A stretch of DNA of 64,000 nt from Taibaiella chishuiensis. GTDB lineage: Bacteria; Bacteroidota; Bacteroidia; Chitinophagales; Chitinophagaceae. Within the stretch, counting starts at the first letter, position 1. Each line of letters begins with the position of its first letter. Shown here in pieces: positions 17,025 through 25,610 of the stretch. Both the position numbers and the translations under genes were made by a program. The DNA is taken from contig NZ_PYGD01000005.1 in assembly GCF_003014535.1 (NCBI RefSeq), forward strand, positions 124,001-188,000. Reading direction: 5' to 3'. The notes below the pieces were generated by a model that was given only the letters and a program-made list of their open reading frames with translations, was not told the DNA's origin and made no database searches.

Positions 17025-18503
17025 CTATCTTTTCCTGGCTTTGAAAGCCCGGGGCTCATCATGAAACACCAGTTGGCTGCCAGTAAGGAGGAATGCCGGT
17101 ACTGCTTTACCCTGCAACATCGCCGGCATCCATTCGGGACTCTCATTTACGATCTTATCGATCACCGGGGTATATATGCGATCCTCCAGGTCCATACGGG
17201 AATAATAACCAGGAGCCGACGCTGCAGGCTGGCCGCCCACGCGGTCGATCGGATTGCGTGTACTGTAAGTGACCGTCACATCATAATATACGATTTTACC
17301 TTCGGCATTGACCACCATATTTACCAGGTCGATACGCAACAGACTATCGGGAACGGAGCCCAGTTGTTCCAGTAGTTTCGCTTTCAGGTACTCATGAACA
17401 CTCTGGTTCTTGTATCGGAATTGCGGTACAATAGCTGTAGGTATACCTGTAAAACTGCTCTCGGGATAAACTTCCGCCCCGTTCAGTGCAATGATCTGCG
17501 GATCCGGTATCGCCCAGATCTTTTGCACCTCTTTGGTAACGGCATCCTGCACCAGGATGGTGTCGACAACGTCCATTCTCCATTTAAGTATATTGCCCCG
17601 GTAAGTGGTGGCATCACCAGTGCGGACCCTATTACCGGAGTCATTGGTACGTGCCATCAGCAATGTACAGCCCATCAGGGCGGGTACCAGGGCCAGGTAT
17701 TTCCAGGTACTCTTTTTTCCTGCTTGTGTAAGCATAGCGATTCTGTTTTTTATGGGTGAATAATGAAAAGAGTGAGCAATAGGATGCGGGGCTTTTAACA
17801 GGGTTTGCTGCAGCAGGAAATGGCCATAGCTATAAGGGTCGTCGCTTGCGGCGTAGTGATCGGCTTCGTACTCATGCTGTAGTTTAAGCAGGTGCCGGAT
17901 ACGCCATACCAGGGGATGAAACCAGAACACCACCAGGAAACACTGCAGGATCAGCACGTCCAGCCAGTGCCGGCTTTGATTGTGGGTATCTTCATGTTTC
18001 AGGATAAACCTGATCTCCGTATCGGAGTAGACTTCCGGCCTGCCAATGAAGATCCAGCCAAAGAAAGAAAAAGGCGCATGACTCCTGCCGGTATTGAATA
18101 TCCTGTGCCCTTCATATACCTGGTAACTCCCGTAGACCGCCTTTCGAAAGATCAGCACGACATCGTAAAGGCAAAGCAACAATACCACCAGCGCACCGGT
18201 ATAATAAAGCCCTTTCAACCAGGCGCCCAAACCCGGCTGTTCTGTATCCATGACCTGTGCTACCGGTCTGGCTTCGAGTTGTTGCAGTGGCTGGGTTATC
18301 CGCGACAAGGTAACTATGCCGGTATCAGCCGGCGCAGCTTCGGGTAAGGTAAGCGGCAAGGCCGGCAGCACCACACCCAACACAAGGGTAAGCAACAGGT
18401 AAAGCCTGTTGAGCCTGTAATAAGGAGACCGGCGGTAAAGCAGCTCAAAACAAGCCAGCAGCAGGCTCCATACAATCGTAACTTTAAGGAGATAGATCCA
18501 CAT
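17025..18503 (-). CDS. BlaR1/MecR1-like M56 membrane metallopeptidase with TonB-like C-terminus
   Basis: 492 residues. Membrane helices at about 2-22, 32-55 and 98-119, and one at about 270-286. The cytoplasmic zinc protease motif HEDTH (HExxH, residues 170-174) lies within ILKHEDTHNQSRHW, with a further FHPLVW segment typical of the M56 family. The C-terminal periplasmic part, about 200 residues, has no penicillin-binding domain; instead its end (SPEWMPAMLQGKAVPAFLL) resembles a TonB C-terminal domain, a combination common in Bacteroidota. It should sense an envelope signal and cleave the BlaI-type repressor encoded just upstream (12-bp gap, same operon). The signal is unknown. Confidence 0.9.
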   Translation of the reverse strand: MWIYLLKVTIVWSLLLACFELLYRRSPYYRLNRLYLLLTLVLGVVLPALPLTLPEAAPADTGIVTLSRITQPLQQLEARPVAQVMDTEQPGLGAWLKGLYYTGALVVLLLCLYDVVLIFRKAVYGSYQVYEGHRIFNTGRSHAPFSFFGWIFIGRPEVYSDTEIRFILKHEDTHNQSRHWLDVLILQCFLVVFWFHPLVWRIRHLLKLQHEYEADHYAASDDPYSYGHFLLQQTLLKAPHPIAHSFHYSPIKNRIAMLTQAGKKSTWKYLALVPALMGCTLLMARTNDSGNRVRTGDATTYRGNILKWRMDVVDTILVQDAVTKEVQKIWAIPDPQIIALNGAEVYPESSFTGIPTAIVPQFRYKNQSVHEYLKAKLLEQLGSVPDSLLRIDLVNMVVNAEGKIVYYDVTVTYSTRNPIDRVGGQPAASAPGYYSRMDLEDRIYTPVIDKIVNESPEWMPAMLQGKAVPAFLLTGSQLVFHDEPRAFKARKR

Positions 18504-18515
18504 AAGAACCGGGGT

Positions 18516-18878
18516 TTATTTTTTTAAGGATTCGAGTTGCTTCATGAGTTGCGCCAGCTCTTTAAGATTGAGCTCGTTCTTTTCTACCAGGAAGGACACC
18601 AGTTGCTTTGGAGAACCGTCGAAATAGTTCTCTATCCAACCTTTCAGGCCGCTTTTGGTATAGTCCTCTTTGGGGATCAATGGAAAATATTCATGCGTCT
18701 TGCCATAAGCCTTGTGGCCAACAAAACCTTTCTTCTCCAGGATGCGCACCACCGACGATACGGTACTGTGGGGTATATCCGGGTCGCCAAGGGCTTGTAT
18801 AATGTCGCGTACCAGGCACCGTTCCTGCTCCCATATCACCTGCATAACCTGTTCTTCAACTTTTGTAAGTGCTACCAT
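18516..18878 (-). CDS. BlaI/MecI/CopY family repressor
   Basis: 120 residues. Winged-helix DNA-binding domain (about 3-75) with the family signature LTKVEEQVMQVIWEQ at the N-terminus and HSTVSSVVRILEKKGFVGHK around 37-56. A C-terminal helical dimerisation segment with the acidic/hydrophobic repeat SFLVEKNELNLKELAQLM follows. It is the first gene of a two-gene operon with the M56 peptidase, which probably inactivates it by proteolysis. A perfect 8-4-8 palindrome (18897-18916) 19 bp upstream of the start, and an additional half-site overlapping the start codon (TAACGTAAT near 18878-18886), are the likely autoregulatory operators. Confidence 0.95.
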   Translation of the reverse strand: MVALTKVEEQVMQVIWEQERCLVRDIIQALGDPDIPHSTVSSVVRILEKKGFVGHKAYGKTHEYFPLIPKEDYTKSGLKGWIENYFDGSPKQLVSFLVEKNELNLKELAQLMKQLESLKK

Positions 18879-18896
18879 AACGTAATCTTATTTTTT

Positions 18897-18916
18897 ATAA
18901 CGTAAAACTACGTTAT
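18897..18916. promoter_or_regulatory. BlaI-type operator
   Basis: ATAACGTA (18897-18904), AAAC, TACGTTAT (18909-18916): perfect inverted repeat with a 4-bp centre. A further partial site TAACGTAAT lies at 18878-18886. Position upstream of the blaI-like start suggests autorepression. A core of TACA/TGTA, as in classical Bla boxes, is replaced here by ACGTA/TACGT. Confidence 0.8.
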
Positions 18917-18995
18917 AAATTTGAACAATACGCCACGTGCGGTAATATTTTTTTTGCTACGGGGATATAACCGGGTAAAGCGACCCGGTATCAAC

Positions 18996-19034
18996 AAAAA
19001 AAAAGGAGCGCAACCCGCATTCCCGGATTACGCC
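18996..19034 (-). terminator. Intrinsic terminator of the serine hydrolase gene
   Basis: On the minus strand GGGCGTAATCCG pairs with CGGGTTGCGCTC through a 12-bp stem including G-U pairs, with a 6-base loop, followed by nine T (complement of 18996-19004). It starts 26 bp beyond the stop codon. Confidence 0.8.
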
Positions 19035-19059
19035 CTTTCAACAGTAAATGGCAGCATCG

Positions 19060-20172
19060 TTATTGTTCTGCGTGGCCCAACTGGTCTACAATTTCCTTAG
19101 TCAGCTCGAGGGCCAGCGGCCGATGACGGGCCTCCAGCGCGGCAACAACTACCGTTGCGTTCAGCCCGGGAATATAAATGGCATCCGTGCCCAGTCCGCC
19201 ACCATGGTTATAGGCCGTAAAGCCCGACACCTTTATCTTACGGATGCCAAGGCAATAATTGATGTTCAGATCCGGCGGCACATCGGTATACATCCGGGCC
19301 AGCAAGCGCGGGTCGGTAATTACCCGGCCCGTAAACAGGTACCGGAAATACATCGCCATATCGGTTATGGTAGCCACCATACCCCCACCGCCATACAGAT
19401 CCCAGGACGGATCCAGGTCGTAGGTATCCCAGGCAAACTCGTCCCAGTACTGGTGAGCACGCGGGGCAACACCTGCTGGTGCGCGCTCCAGTTTGGCAAA
19501 CCAGGTGGCATTCAGTTTAAGTTTATCATAGTTCAGCAACCGGCGCATGGCCTGGTAAAAAGGTTTCCGGGTACAATGTTCTATCACTTCGGTAAGCAAC
19601 AGGTAATTAATATCGGCATAACGGAAAGTATCGCCCGGCGCGGCAAGCGGCTTACCCATACCCGCAGCCCTGGCCACCTGTTCGTCGCGGGTCCAGGCAT
19701 GTTGTTTATGGCTGCCGATAAATTTAAAATAACCTTCGTCTACATAATCACGGATGCCGGAAGTATGCGCAAGCAAATGCTTCGGGGTTATGATCGCCAG
19801 GTCGTAACCCGCAGCCGATAAACTCTTCCGGGTTTTCGTACCCAACAGGGGGCCTACCGGGCGATCGATATCCAGGAGGCCCTGCTCCTGCAAGCGCAGT
19901 ATAGCTGCCGCTACGTAAGGTTTGGTATTACTCGCGATCAGCACCGGCCGGTCGGCGGTGAGCTTTTGTTTGGTTTTCCGGTCGGCATAGCCCACGGCAT
20001 AACTCCAGGATAGTTGCTGATCCGGCGCTTCTACATGAACGAGGAACCCGGTCGCATCAGGGTGGGCAGCATACACCGAATCGATAAAGTGTTGCAGGCG
20101 GTCGCGGGAAAATTGCGCCTGTGCCGGCACTGCCGACAGGCAAAACAACAGGAAGTACAAACACGTTCGCAT
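19060..20172 (-). CDS. Serine hydrolase of the beta-lactamase class C / S12 family
   Basis: 370 residues with start at the ATG ending at 20172, which yields a Sec signal peptide (MRTCLYFLLFCLSAVPAQAQ). Active-site motifs of the class C/penicillin-binding fold are present: SxxK as SNTK (about residue 85), the YxN-like motif YADINYLLL (about 187), and the third motif HGGGLG near the C-terminus (about 330). It is likely a periplasmic D-aminopeptidase, esterase or peptidase acting on peptidoglycan fragments or peptides; activity on beta-lactams cannot be inferred. A longer in-frame start at 20250 would bury the signal sequence. It has its own terminator. Confidence 0.9.
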   Translation of the reverse strand: MRTCLYFLLFCLSAVPAQAQFSRDRLQHFIDSVYAAHPDATGFLVHVEAPDQQLSWSYAVGYADRKTKQKLTADRPVLIASNTKPYVAAAILRLQEQGLLDIDRPVGPLLGTKTRKSLSAAGYDLAIITPKHLLAHTSGIRDYVDEGYFKFIGSHKQHAWTRDEQVARAAGMGKPLAAPGDTFRYADINYLLLTEVIEHCTRKPFYQAMRRLLNYDKLKLNATWFAKLERAPAGVAPRAHQYWDEFAWDTYDLDPSWDLYGGGGMVATITDMAMYFRYLFTGRVITDPRLLARMYTDVPPDLNINYCLGIRKIKVSGFTAYNHGGGLGTDAIYIPGLNATVVVAALEARHRPLALELTKEIVDQLGHAEQ

Positions 20173-20377
20173 AGAGAAAGACAGATAAACTTGAGTAATA
20201 GTGCCTGCAGTCCTTTGCAGGCAGCGACTAAGTCCATAAACGGATGACAAAACTAAGGGTTAAATACCAGATGCCCTGCGCCGCACCAATGCCGGGTACG
20301 GACATACATTGATGCTGCAGGGCGCAGGCCGGTTGACCTGCTCCCTGCAACAACTTACTGCTTTAACCTTATCTTTT

Positions 20378-21226
20378 TTATGCCTTATGATCAAAAGCGC
20401 CGGGCATAAACAGTTTCCGGGTATAATCGACGTACTCCTGGTCGGCCTTACCGCCATTACGCAATTGCAGCATCGGTTCGATATCGGGACCCGCTACATA
20501 ACGCAGCTGCTGCGTACCGTCTGTCGCCGCAGTATAGATTACCTGCGCCACATCAGCGGCAGAGAAGAGATTGTCGCCACCGGCAAAGGATTGGAAAAAG
20601 GTAGTCATTGATTCGGAGAAAGCCTGGTAATCCTCCAGGCTGGCATCGGCGGCAAATTCCCCGCCGGCCCGGTCATAAAAGGGAGTAGCGATATAACCCG
20701 GTTCTACGATCTTCACTTGTATCTGCTGCGACGCCAGCTCGAAAGCCAGGGACTCTGAAAAGCCTTCTACCGCGAACTTAGAGGCGCTATAGACTGACAA
20801 CAAAGGAGTAGTAACACGGCCGGCCCCGGAGGATACATTGACAACCGTACCCGATTTATGCGCCCGGAAATGCGGCAATATAGCCCTTGTAACATGCATC
20901 AGCCCGAATACATTGGTATCGAATTGCGCCTGGATCTTGCCGGGGGTAATGGCTTCGAACAAGCCCTGCTGTCCATACCCGGCATTGTTGACCAGTACAT
21001 CGATCCGGCCAAACCGGCCGATACCGGCCTTGATTGCTGCCTCCGCCGCTGCCGGATCTGTTACGTCCAGCGCGGTTACCAGTATATTGTCCTGGCCGGC
21101 AAGCGTGGTTTCTTTTTCAGGGCTGCGCATGGTTGCGATCACATTCCAGCCCTGTGCTGCAAAATAAAGGGACGCAGCTTTCCCTATACCGGAGGAAGCC
21201 CCGGTAATCATTACTGTTTTTTTCAT
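20378..21226 (-). CDS. SDR family oxidoreductase
   Basis: 282 residues, complete. Nucleotide motif TGASSGIG (residues 8-15), NNAGYG (about 82-87), catalytic Ser in NVSSGAG (about 138) and YSASK (about 154-158). The extended C-terminus fits the classical SDR subgroup often annotated as ketoreductase. It is the second gene of an operon whose first gene is an AraC-type activator (21260-22180), 33 bp upstream. Together they probably form a substrate-inducible unit. It is closely similar to the partial SDR at 1-473. Confidence 0.95.
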   Translation of the reverse strand: MKKTVMITGASSGIGKAASLYFAAQGWNVIATMRSPEKETTLAGQDNILVTALDVTDPAAAEAAIKAGIGRFGRIDVLVNNAGYGQQGLFEAITPGKIQAQFDTNVFGLMHVTRAILPHFRAHKSGTVVNVSSGAGRVTTPLLSVYSASKFAVEGFSESLAFELASQQIQVKIVEPGYIATPFYDRAGGEFAADASLEDYQAFSESMTTFFQSFAGGDNLFSAADVAQVIYTAATDGTQQLRYVAGPDIEPMLQLRNGGKADQEYVDYTRKLFMPGAFDHKA

Positions 21227-21259
21227 GTTTAAGTTTTTAATATTGCGGCATAAAAGCCA

Positions 21260-22180
21260 TTAACCCGGATCGCGGAATGCCTTAGGCGACATCCCCGTTT
21301 TATTCCGGAAGAGTTTGTTGAAGGATTGTGGGTATTCGAAACCCAGCTCGTAGGCGATTATGCCTATGGGTTTATTACTTTGTACCAGCTTTTCTTTCGC
21401 CAGTGCTATCACGTGTTGGTGGATATGTTGCTGTGCCGTCATACCGGTAAGATGCCGGAGCAGGTCGCTTAGGTACTGGGCCGATACGAACAGTTTTTCG
21501 GCGAAGTAGGAAACGGCCGGAAGCCCTTTGTGCAGGCCTTCTTCCGCCTGGTAATAACCCTGCAGCAAGGCTTCGAAACGGCTGAGCAGATCGTTGTTTG
21601 CCTTGCGCCGGGTCAGGAATTGCCGGTTATAAAACCGGTTGCAATAACTCAGCAGCAGGTCGATATGCGATACGATCACATCCTGGCTAAAGGTATCTAT
21701 ATTGCCTCGGTACTCCTCCCGGATACCTGCCCATATCTTTTCGATCACCTGTTGCTCCTGCGCCGAAAGATGCAATGCCTCCTGCATCGCATAAGCAAAG
21801 AATCCATAGGTTTTGATCTTATCGAACAAGGGGTACGGCCGCACCAGGTCGGGATGAAAGATAAGCCACTCGCCCGTTGCGTCCTGGTTAGCCGACACTT
21901 CGGTAGCCGTTACCTGGCCCGGAGCGTAGAAACTGAGCACGCCGGCATCATGGTCATAATACGTTTGGCCGTATTTTACCTTGCCTTCAAAATTTTTCTT
22001 AATACAGATCGAATAGAAATGATACACTGCCGGCCGCGCATTGAGCGCCGTAAACGACTCCGCCCTGATCAGCCCGTTTACACTGACCAGCGGATGCTCC
22101 GGTTCCGGCAGTCCCAACAACTTATGAAGCTGGGGTATAGAATGGATTTCCTGTACCGTTTCGTTGGATCGTTTGTTCAT
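21260..22180 (-). CDS. AraC family transcriptional regulator
   Basis: 306 residues. N-terminal cupin-like sensing domain (about 20-150) and a C-terminal double helix-turn-helix (about 205-304), with the signature IAYELGFEYPQSFNKLFRNKTGMSPKAFR. The start at 22180 (MNKRSNETVQ) is chosen because the protein then matches the length and N-terminal layout of the paralogue at 38245-39168 (for example HPLVSVNGL here and HPLISVIDL there). It heads an operon with the SDR at 20378 and is divergent from the EamA gene at 22545. It probably activates its own operon in response to an unknown small molecule. Confidence 0.93.
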   Translation of the reverse strand: MNKRSNETVQEIHSIPQLHKLLGLPEPEHPLVSVNGLIRAESFTALNARPAVYHFYSICIKKNFEGKVKYGQTYYDHDAGVLSFYAPGQVTATEVSANQDATGEWLIFHPDLVRPYPLFDKIKTYGFFAYAMQEALHLSAQEQQVIEKIWAGIREEYRGNIDTFSQDVIVSHIDLLLSYCNRFYNRQFLTRRKANNDLLSRFEALLQGYYQAEEGLHKGLPAVSYFAEKLFVSAQYLSDLLRHLTGMTAQQHIHQHVIALAKEKLVQSNKPIGIIAYELGFEYPQSFNKLFRNKTGMSPKAFRDPG

Positions 22181-22544
22181 AGCCTGTTTTTGATCATAAA
22201 AGGCGAAGCCTCTGATAAAGTTACTGCGTTTACCGTGTTGCATACGGGCTTTATTGCCTGTATTTCCCTGTTGCAAAGGTCGCATGACAGGAATGGCCGG
22301 GTGGTGCCAAAACAAATAATTTTGTATCCAAAATAAAGCAACCGGATTTAAGGTTTATATTTGCCATCCGAGTATACAAATCATGAACAGAACAAGCTGT
22401 CTCCCCCCTCCTGCCCCTTAATAGTCTGGTACTTACCTGGCTTAAACCTGATTGCCGCTACCGGCAACCGTTATAGCCTGCCTGTTATTTTCTTTATCTT
22501 ACTATTAAAAATATACCTGCCGCAACAGCGGGGAATCATGCTTT
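22181..22544. other. Divergent intergenic region between AraC regulator and EamA exporter
   Basis: 364 bp without a gene. A plus-strand -7 element TATATTTG lies at 22356-22363, about 180 bp ahead of the EamA start, with no good -33 match. No perfect operator palindrome is evident. Confidence 0.4.
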
Positions 22545-23453
22545 ATGAAAAAAACATACCTGGCACTGCACCTTGCAGTGCTGCTAGCCGGTTTTACCGG
22601 TATATTCGGCAAACTCATTACACTTAACGAAGGGCTGCTCACGGGGTACCGCGTGCTTTTTTCGGCCATATGGCTGCTGCTGATCCGGAAATGCTTTACC
22701 AAAAGCATACCCATAACCGGCCGGGACAGATTACGGATCGCAGCTTCGGGCATGCTGCTCACCCTGCACTGGGTCTTCTTTTACGGCAGTATCAAATATG
22801 CGAATGTGTCGGTAGGTGTTGTCTGCTACAGTCTCACCAGCTTTTTTACCGCGGTCTTTACGCCATTGGTCTACCGGAAAAAACCGGTGCTTTCGGAGCT
22901 CCTGCTGAGTGGTATTACGCTATCGGGCATCGCGCTTATTTTCCATTTCGACACCGCTTACCAAATGGGTATCGTACTGGGCATTATCTCTTCGGCATTC
23001 GCCGCATTGTATACCCTCTGCAACGAACAACTGGTCAGAAAGCACGACAGCATATCGATCAATTATTACCAGATGACCGGCGGTACACTAGGCCTGGCCC
23101 TGCTTATGCCGGTTTACCTGTATTATTTCCCGGTACCGGCACTCTTGCCCGGTATTAGCGACACCATTTACCTGTTGTTGCTATCGCTGTTTTGCACCGT
23201 AGCGCTTTATATGCTTTTCGCAGAATCGCTGAAACGCATACCGGCATTTACCGTCAACCTGAGTTTCAACCTCGAGCCGGTATATGCTATTGTAATTGCT
23301 TTTCTATTTTTTAAGGAGGGCAAGGAACTCAATGCCTCTTTTTATGCGGGCTTGTTCCTGGTGGGCGCTTCAGTGGCTTTACAGACGTTGCTTTCGTTGC
23401 ATAAAAAGAAAAAGAATGCCCTGTTGCAGGAACCCGGGGCGGTTGCCGGTTAA
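22545..23453 (+). CDS. EamA/DMT family inner-membrane transporter
   Basis: 302 residues with ten predicted membrane helices in two EamA repeats (about 1-140 and 150-285), the usual architecture of drug/metabolite exporters. The second repeat contains the typical EPVYAIVIAFLFFKEG segment (about 247-262). It has a Lys-rich C-terminal tail (KKKKN). Likely exports amino acids or other metabolites; substrate unknown. It is divergent from the AraC-SDR operon, possibly sharing its control. A stem-loop follows at 23495-23532. Confidence 0.93.
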   Translation: MKKTYLALHLAVLLAGFTGIFGKLITLNEGLLTGYRVLFSAIWLLLIRKCFTKSIPITGRDRLRIAASGMLLTLHWVFFYGSIKYANVSVGVVCYSLTSFFTAVFTPLVYRKKPVLSELLLSGITLSGIALIFHFDTAYQMGIVLGIISSAFAALYTLCNEQLVRKHDSISINYYQMTGGTLGLALLMPVYLYYFPVPALLPGISDTIYLLLLSLFCTVALYMLFAESLKRIPAFTVNLSFNLEPVYAIVIAFLFFKEGKELNASFYAGLFLVGASVALQTLLSLHKKKKNALLQEPGAVAG

Positions 23454-23494
23454 ATAAAAACTGCGACCTGTGTTTTACAACCAGGGCGTTTATC

Positions 23495-23532
23495 GAATAG
23501 CCGTTAATAGCTGATGCTTTTAACGGCTATTC
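23495..23532. terminator. Long stem-loop between convergent genes
   Basis: GAATAGCCGTTAA (23495-23507) pairs perfectly with TTAACGGCTATTC (23520-23532), 12-base loop. It lies between the EamA gene end (23453) and the end of the convergent gene at 23584 and may terminate both. No long T-run. Confidence 0.7.
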
Positions 23533-23583
23533 TTCTTCCGGGAAAAAGGCAAGCGGAGGAAAACAGCACAGGCATTTGCCGTA

Positions 23584-23844
23584 TCAGGACTTGCCTGCGG
23601 CATCCCGTGCCTTCAGTTCCTTGTTCACCGCGTTCATCTGGATCAATGCCGGCAACAAGGTAAGCGGCAGGATAATCATAGGAAAAAAGGTCGTAGCACG
23701 CGCTTTATTAAGGAGCAGGAAAATAGACACACCGATCATCAGCAGCCATAAAACAGCAAATGCGATCAGGACGCTCTTCAAAAGGTTGCGGCGTTTCAAC
23801 AGATCTTCAGTGCTTAAAGCGGACAGGTTGTTCTTTTCTTTCAT
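23584..23844 (-). CDS. Small two-helix membrane protein
   Basis: 86 residues with start at the ATG ending at 23844. Charged amphipathic N-terminus with LSTEDLLKRRNLLKSV, then two hydrophobic helices (about 26-47 and 52-72) and a short charged tail (NKELKARDAAGKS). This layout is common among small Bacteroidota inner-membrane proteins of unknown function. It is followed by the bidirectional stem-loop at 23495-23532. Confidence 0.75.
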   Translation of the reverse strand: MKEKNNLSALSTEDLLKRRNLLKSVLIAFAVLWLLMIGVSIFLLLNKARATTFFPMIILPLTLLPALIQMNAVNKELKARDAAGKS

Positions 23845-24014
23845 AGTCGTTAAGTACGCCCGGGGCCACAAGCCCCGGAACTGCAGCGAAGTTAGGTTAT
23901 AGCGCAGGCATTAACAATACCCGGTAAGGCATCCGCTATAAAGGCAATATGGCATGACCGCTTGATCATGCCATACCCAATTCGGCCTGGTACATCTTAT
24001 ATATGCCGTTGCTA

Positions 24015-24458
24015 CTAAGGCAGCAACACAATAATAGCATCGTTGTTACTTCCTCCGGGGTTCCATTGCACGGAATAGAATCCTGGTGTGCTTTGATTGG
24101 TCGGGTAACCCATATGATTGCCAACCCTGCCTACGGCGCCGTTGTTGGAGGGCAAACCAGCGCCAGTGCAAAAGCCTTTCATGCCGACAAACATACCGGT
24201 AGACAATGCAGGCAACCCGGGGCCGCTTGGCGAAGGCAGAGCCGTAGGATCGGCAAAGCCAACCGTAGTCGTACCGGCGGGCGCCACTACATATTGCTCG
24301 TAATAGGTGGAATAAGAGGAGGGCCAGGTATTACTTCCGATCAGGTAACCTTCATAATTATAACCGCTGAAGTTGTAAAAAGTAATGCTGCCGGCCTGCG
24401 CGCGGTGGGCGGTACCTGCCAGTACAAAAAAGACAAGCAGTGCTAAAACGTTTCTCAT
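24015..24458 (-). CDS. Small secreted protein of unknown function
   Basis: 147 residues with start at the ATG ending at 24458, giving a clear signal peptide (MRNVLALLVFFVLAGTAHRAQA). The mature part starts with SITFYNFSGYNYEGYLIGSN and is rich in Gly, Ser, Tyr and Pro, ending in a strand DAIIVLLP. It resembles in size and opening strand (ITFYNFS... against IYYFNHN...) the secreted proteins at 37124 and 37686. These may be one family of small secreted proteins in this genome. No catalytic motif is seen. Confidence 0.75.
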   Translation of the reverse strand: MRNVLALLVFFVLAGTAHRAQAGSITFYNFSGYNYEGYLIGSNTWPSSYSTYYEQYVVAPAGTTTVGFADPTALPSPSGPGLPALSTGMFVGMKGFCTGAGLPSNNGAVGRVGNHMGYPTNQSTPGFYSVQWNPGGSNNDAIIVLLP

Positions 24459-24648
24459 AGGAAAATTGTGTTTGGATGAAACACAAAATTGCAAACACCC
24501 GGGGGTATTTATTGCCCCCCGCTTCATTTTTCCCCAGATGGAAACTGTTATCCTAACCGGGAGTATAATAACAAGACAGGGACACATGCCCGGAATCCTA
24601 CTCCGGCGTGCCCCTGTCTTTATTCCTGGCCATGGTCAGGCATTCGTA

Positions 24649-24999
24649 TTATTCTGCTCCGCGGCAGCAGGCATCCAGTTTGGCCAGCGCTTCAGCAGGC
24701 GCTTTTACCTCGTCGGCATCATAACCCGAAGCTGCAATCGTGTTTTTGATTGTTTCCAGCGTGATCTTTTCGGAGTGGTATACCACCTTGATGGTCTTAT
24801 GCTGATCATCTACATCTACGCGTTTAATGCCCTTCTGGTCATACAGGCTCTTTTCCAGCCTAGCGCCGCAGCTCGGACACATTTTGCAATGATCGCAGTT
24901 GATAGTTGTTTTTATCGCTACCGTTTTGATCTTATCGCCGGCCCATAAGGCTGGTCCCGCAAAGGCCAGCATACCGGCGATCATTAGTGCTTTTCTCAT
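24649..24999 (-). CDS. Secreted heavy-metal-associated (HMA) domain protein
   Basis: 116 residues. Signal peptide MRKALMIAGMLAFAGPALWA, then a ferredoxin-like HMA fold (about 24-97). The metal-binding region is unusual: CDHCKMCPSC contains four cysteines, where copper chaperones have a simple CxxC. A further Cys pair (DACCRGAE) closes the protein. It is likely a periplasmic metal chaperone. It is the last gene of a minus-strand trio with the TlpA-like (25042) and DUF6660-like (25611) genes, all separated by about 42-44 bp, so probably one operon for copper or other soft-metal handling. Confidence 0.9.
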   Translation of the reverse strand: MRKALMIAGMLAFAGPALWAGDKIKTVAIKTTINCDHCKMCPSCGARLEKSLYDQKGIKRVDVDDQHKTIKVVYHSEKITLETIKNTIAASGYDADEVKAPAEALAKLDACCRGAE

Positions 25000-25041
25000 C
25001 GTGTATATACTATTGCTTTTTTTGTCAATAAAAAATGGTGT

Positions 25042-25566
25042 TTACTCTACAGGTTCTCCCTTGCTGGTCTTCTGTACAATGCCATAGATCACGTCTTCAT
25101 CGCCGGGGGTATAACCGCCCTTCGACCATACGACCGCGCCTTCGCCATTCAGTACAAATACATAAGGACAGAACGGAACATTCATGGCCCGTTTAAAATC
25201 CTGGTTGGGATCCAGGTATACATCGAAGCCCCAGCCCCGGCTGGTACTCAGCGGTTTTACACGCGAGGAGCTGCGGTTATCGTCGATAGAAACGGCCAGT
25301 ATCCGTACTCCTGTTTCCGTTTTCCATCGGGGATACAATTTGGCTACGTTGTTAAACTCCGTAATGCTGGGCTGGCAGCTTACCTCCCAGACAAAAAGAA
25401 TGATGGGCTTCCCATCGTTTGTTATTTTGGACAGGTCTGTCGTTTTACCGTCGAGCTGTTTTACGTTTACCGCGGGCAGGGTACGTTGTGCGTACGTCAT
25501 ACCGGGGCAACCTGCCAGCAGGACAGCCACAGACAACAGCCCGGTTAACCGGCGTATTGTCATCAT
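25042..25566 (-). CDS. TlpA-like thioredoxin-fold protein with CxPS active site
   Basis: 174 residues. A signal peptide or lipoprotein-type N-terminus (MMTIRRLTGLLSVAVLLAGC; Cys20 could be lipidated) precedes an AhpC/TSA-Redoxin-type domain (about 30-165). The expected WCxPC redox motif reads VSCQPS, so only one of the two cysteines remains. It may act as a peroxidase-like, isomerase or thiol-binding protein instead of a disulfide reductant. It is in the same operon as the HMA protein (42 bp downstream) and the DUF6660-like protein (44 bp upstream). This fits redox maintenance of metal ligands. Confidence 0.85.
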   Translation of the reverse strand: MMTIRRLTGLLSVAVLLAGCPGMTYAQRTLPAVNVKQLDGKTTDLSKITNDGKPIILFVWEVSCQPSITEFNNVAKLYPRWKTETGVRILAVSIDDNRSSSRVKPLSTSRGWGFDVYLDPNQDFKRAMNVPFCPYVFVLNGEGAVVWSKGGYTPGDEDVIYGIVQKTSKGEPVE

Positions 25567-25610
25567 ATTATTTTTTAGTATAAGAAATTACAATTTCCCC
25601 CTGGAGTCGG

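Noticed and set aside
19048-19821. 257-codon ORF opposite the serine hydrolase
   Set aside because: Shadow of the conserved hydrolase gene in the opposite strand.
21530-22336. 268-codon ORF opposite the AraC regulator
   Set aside because: Shadow of the AraC gene; no family resemblance.
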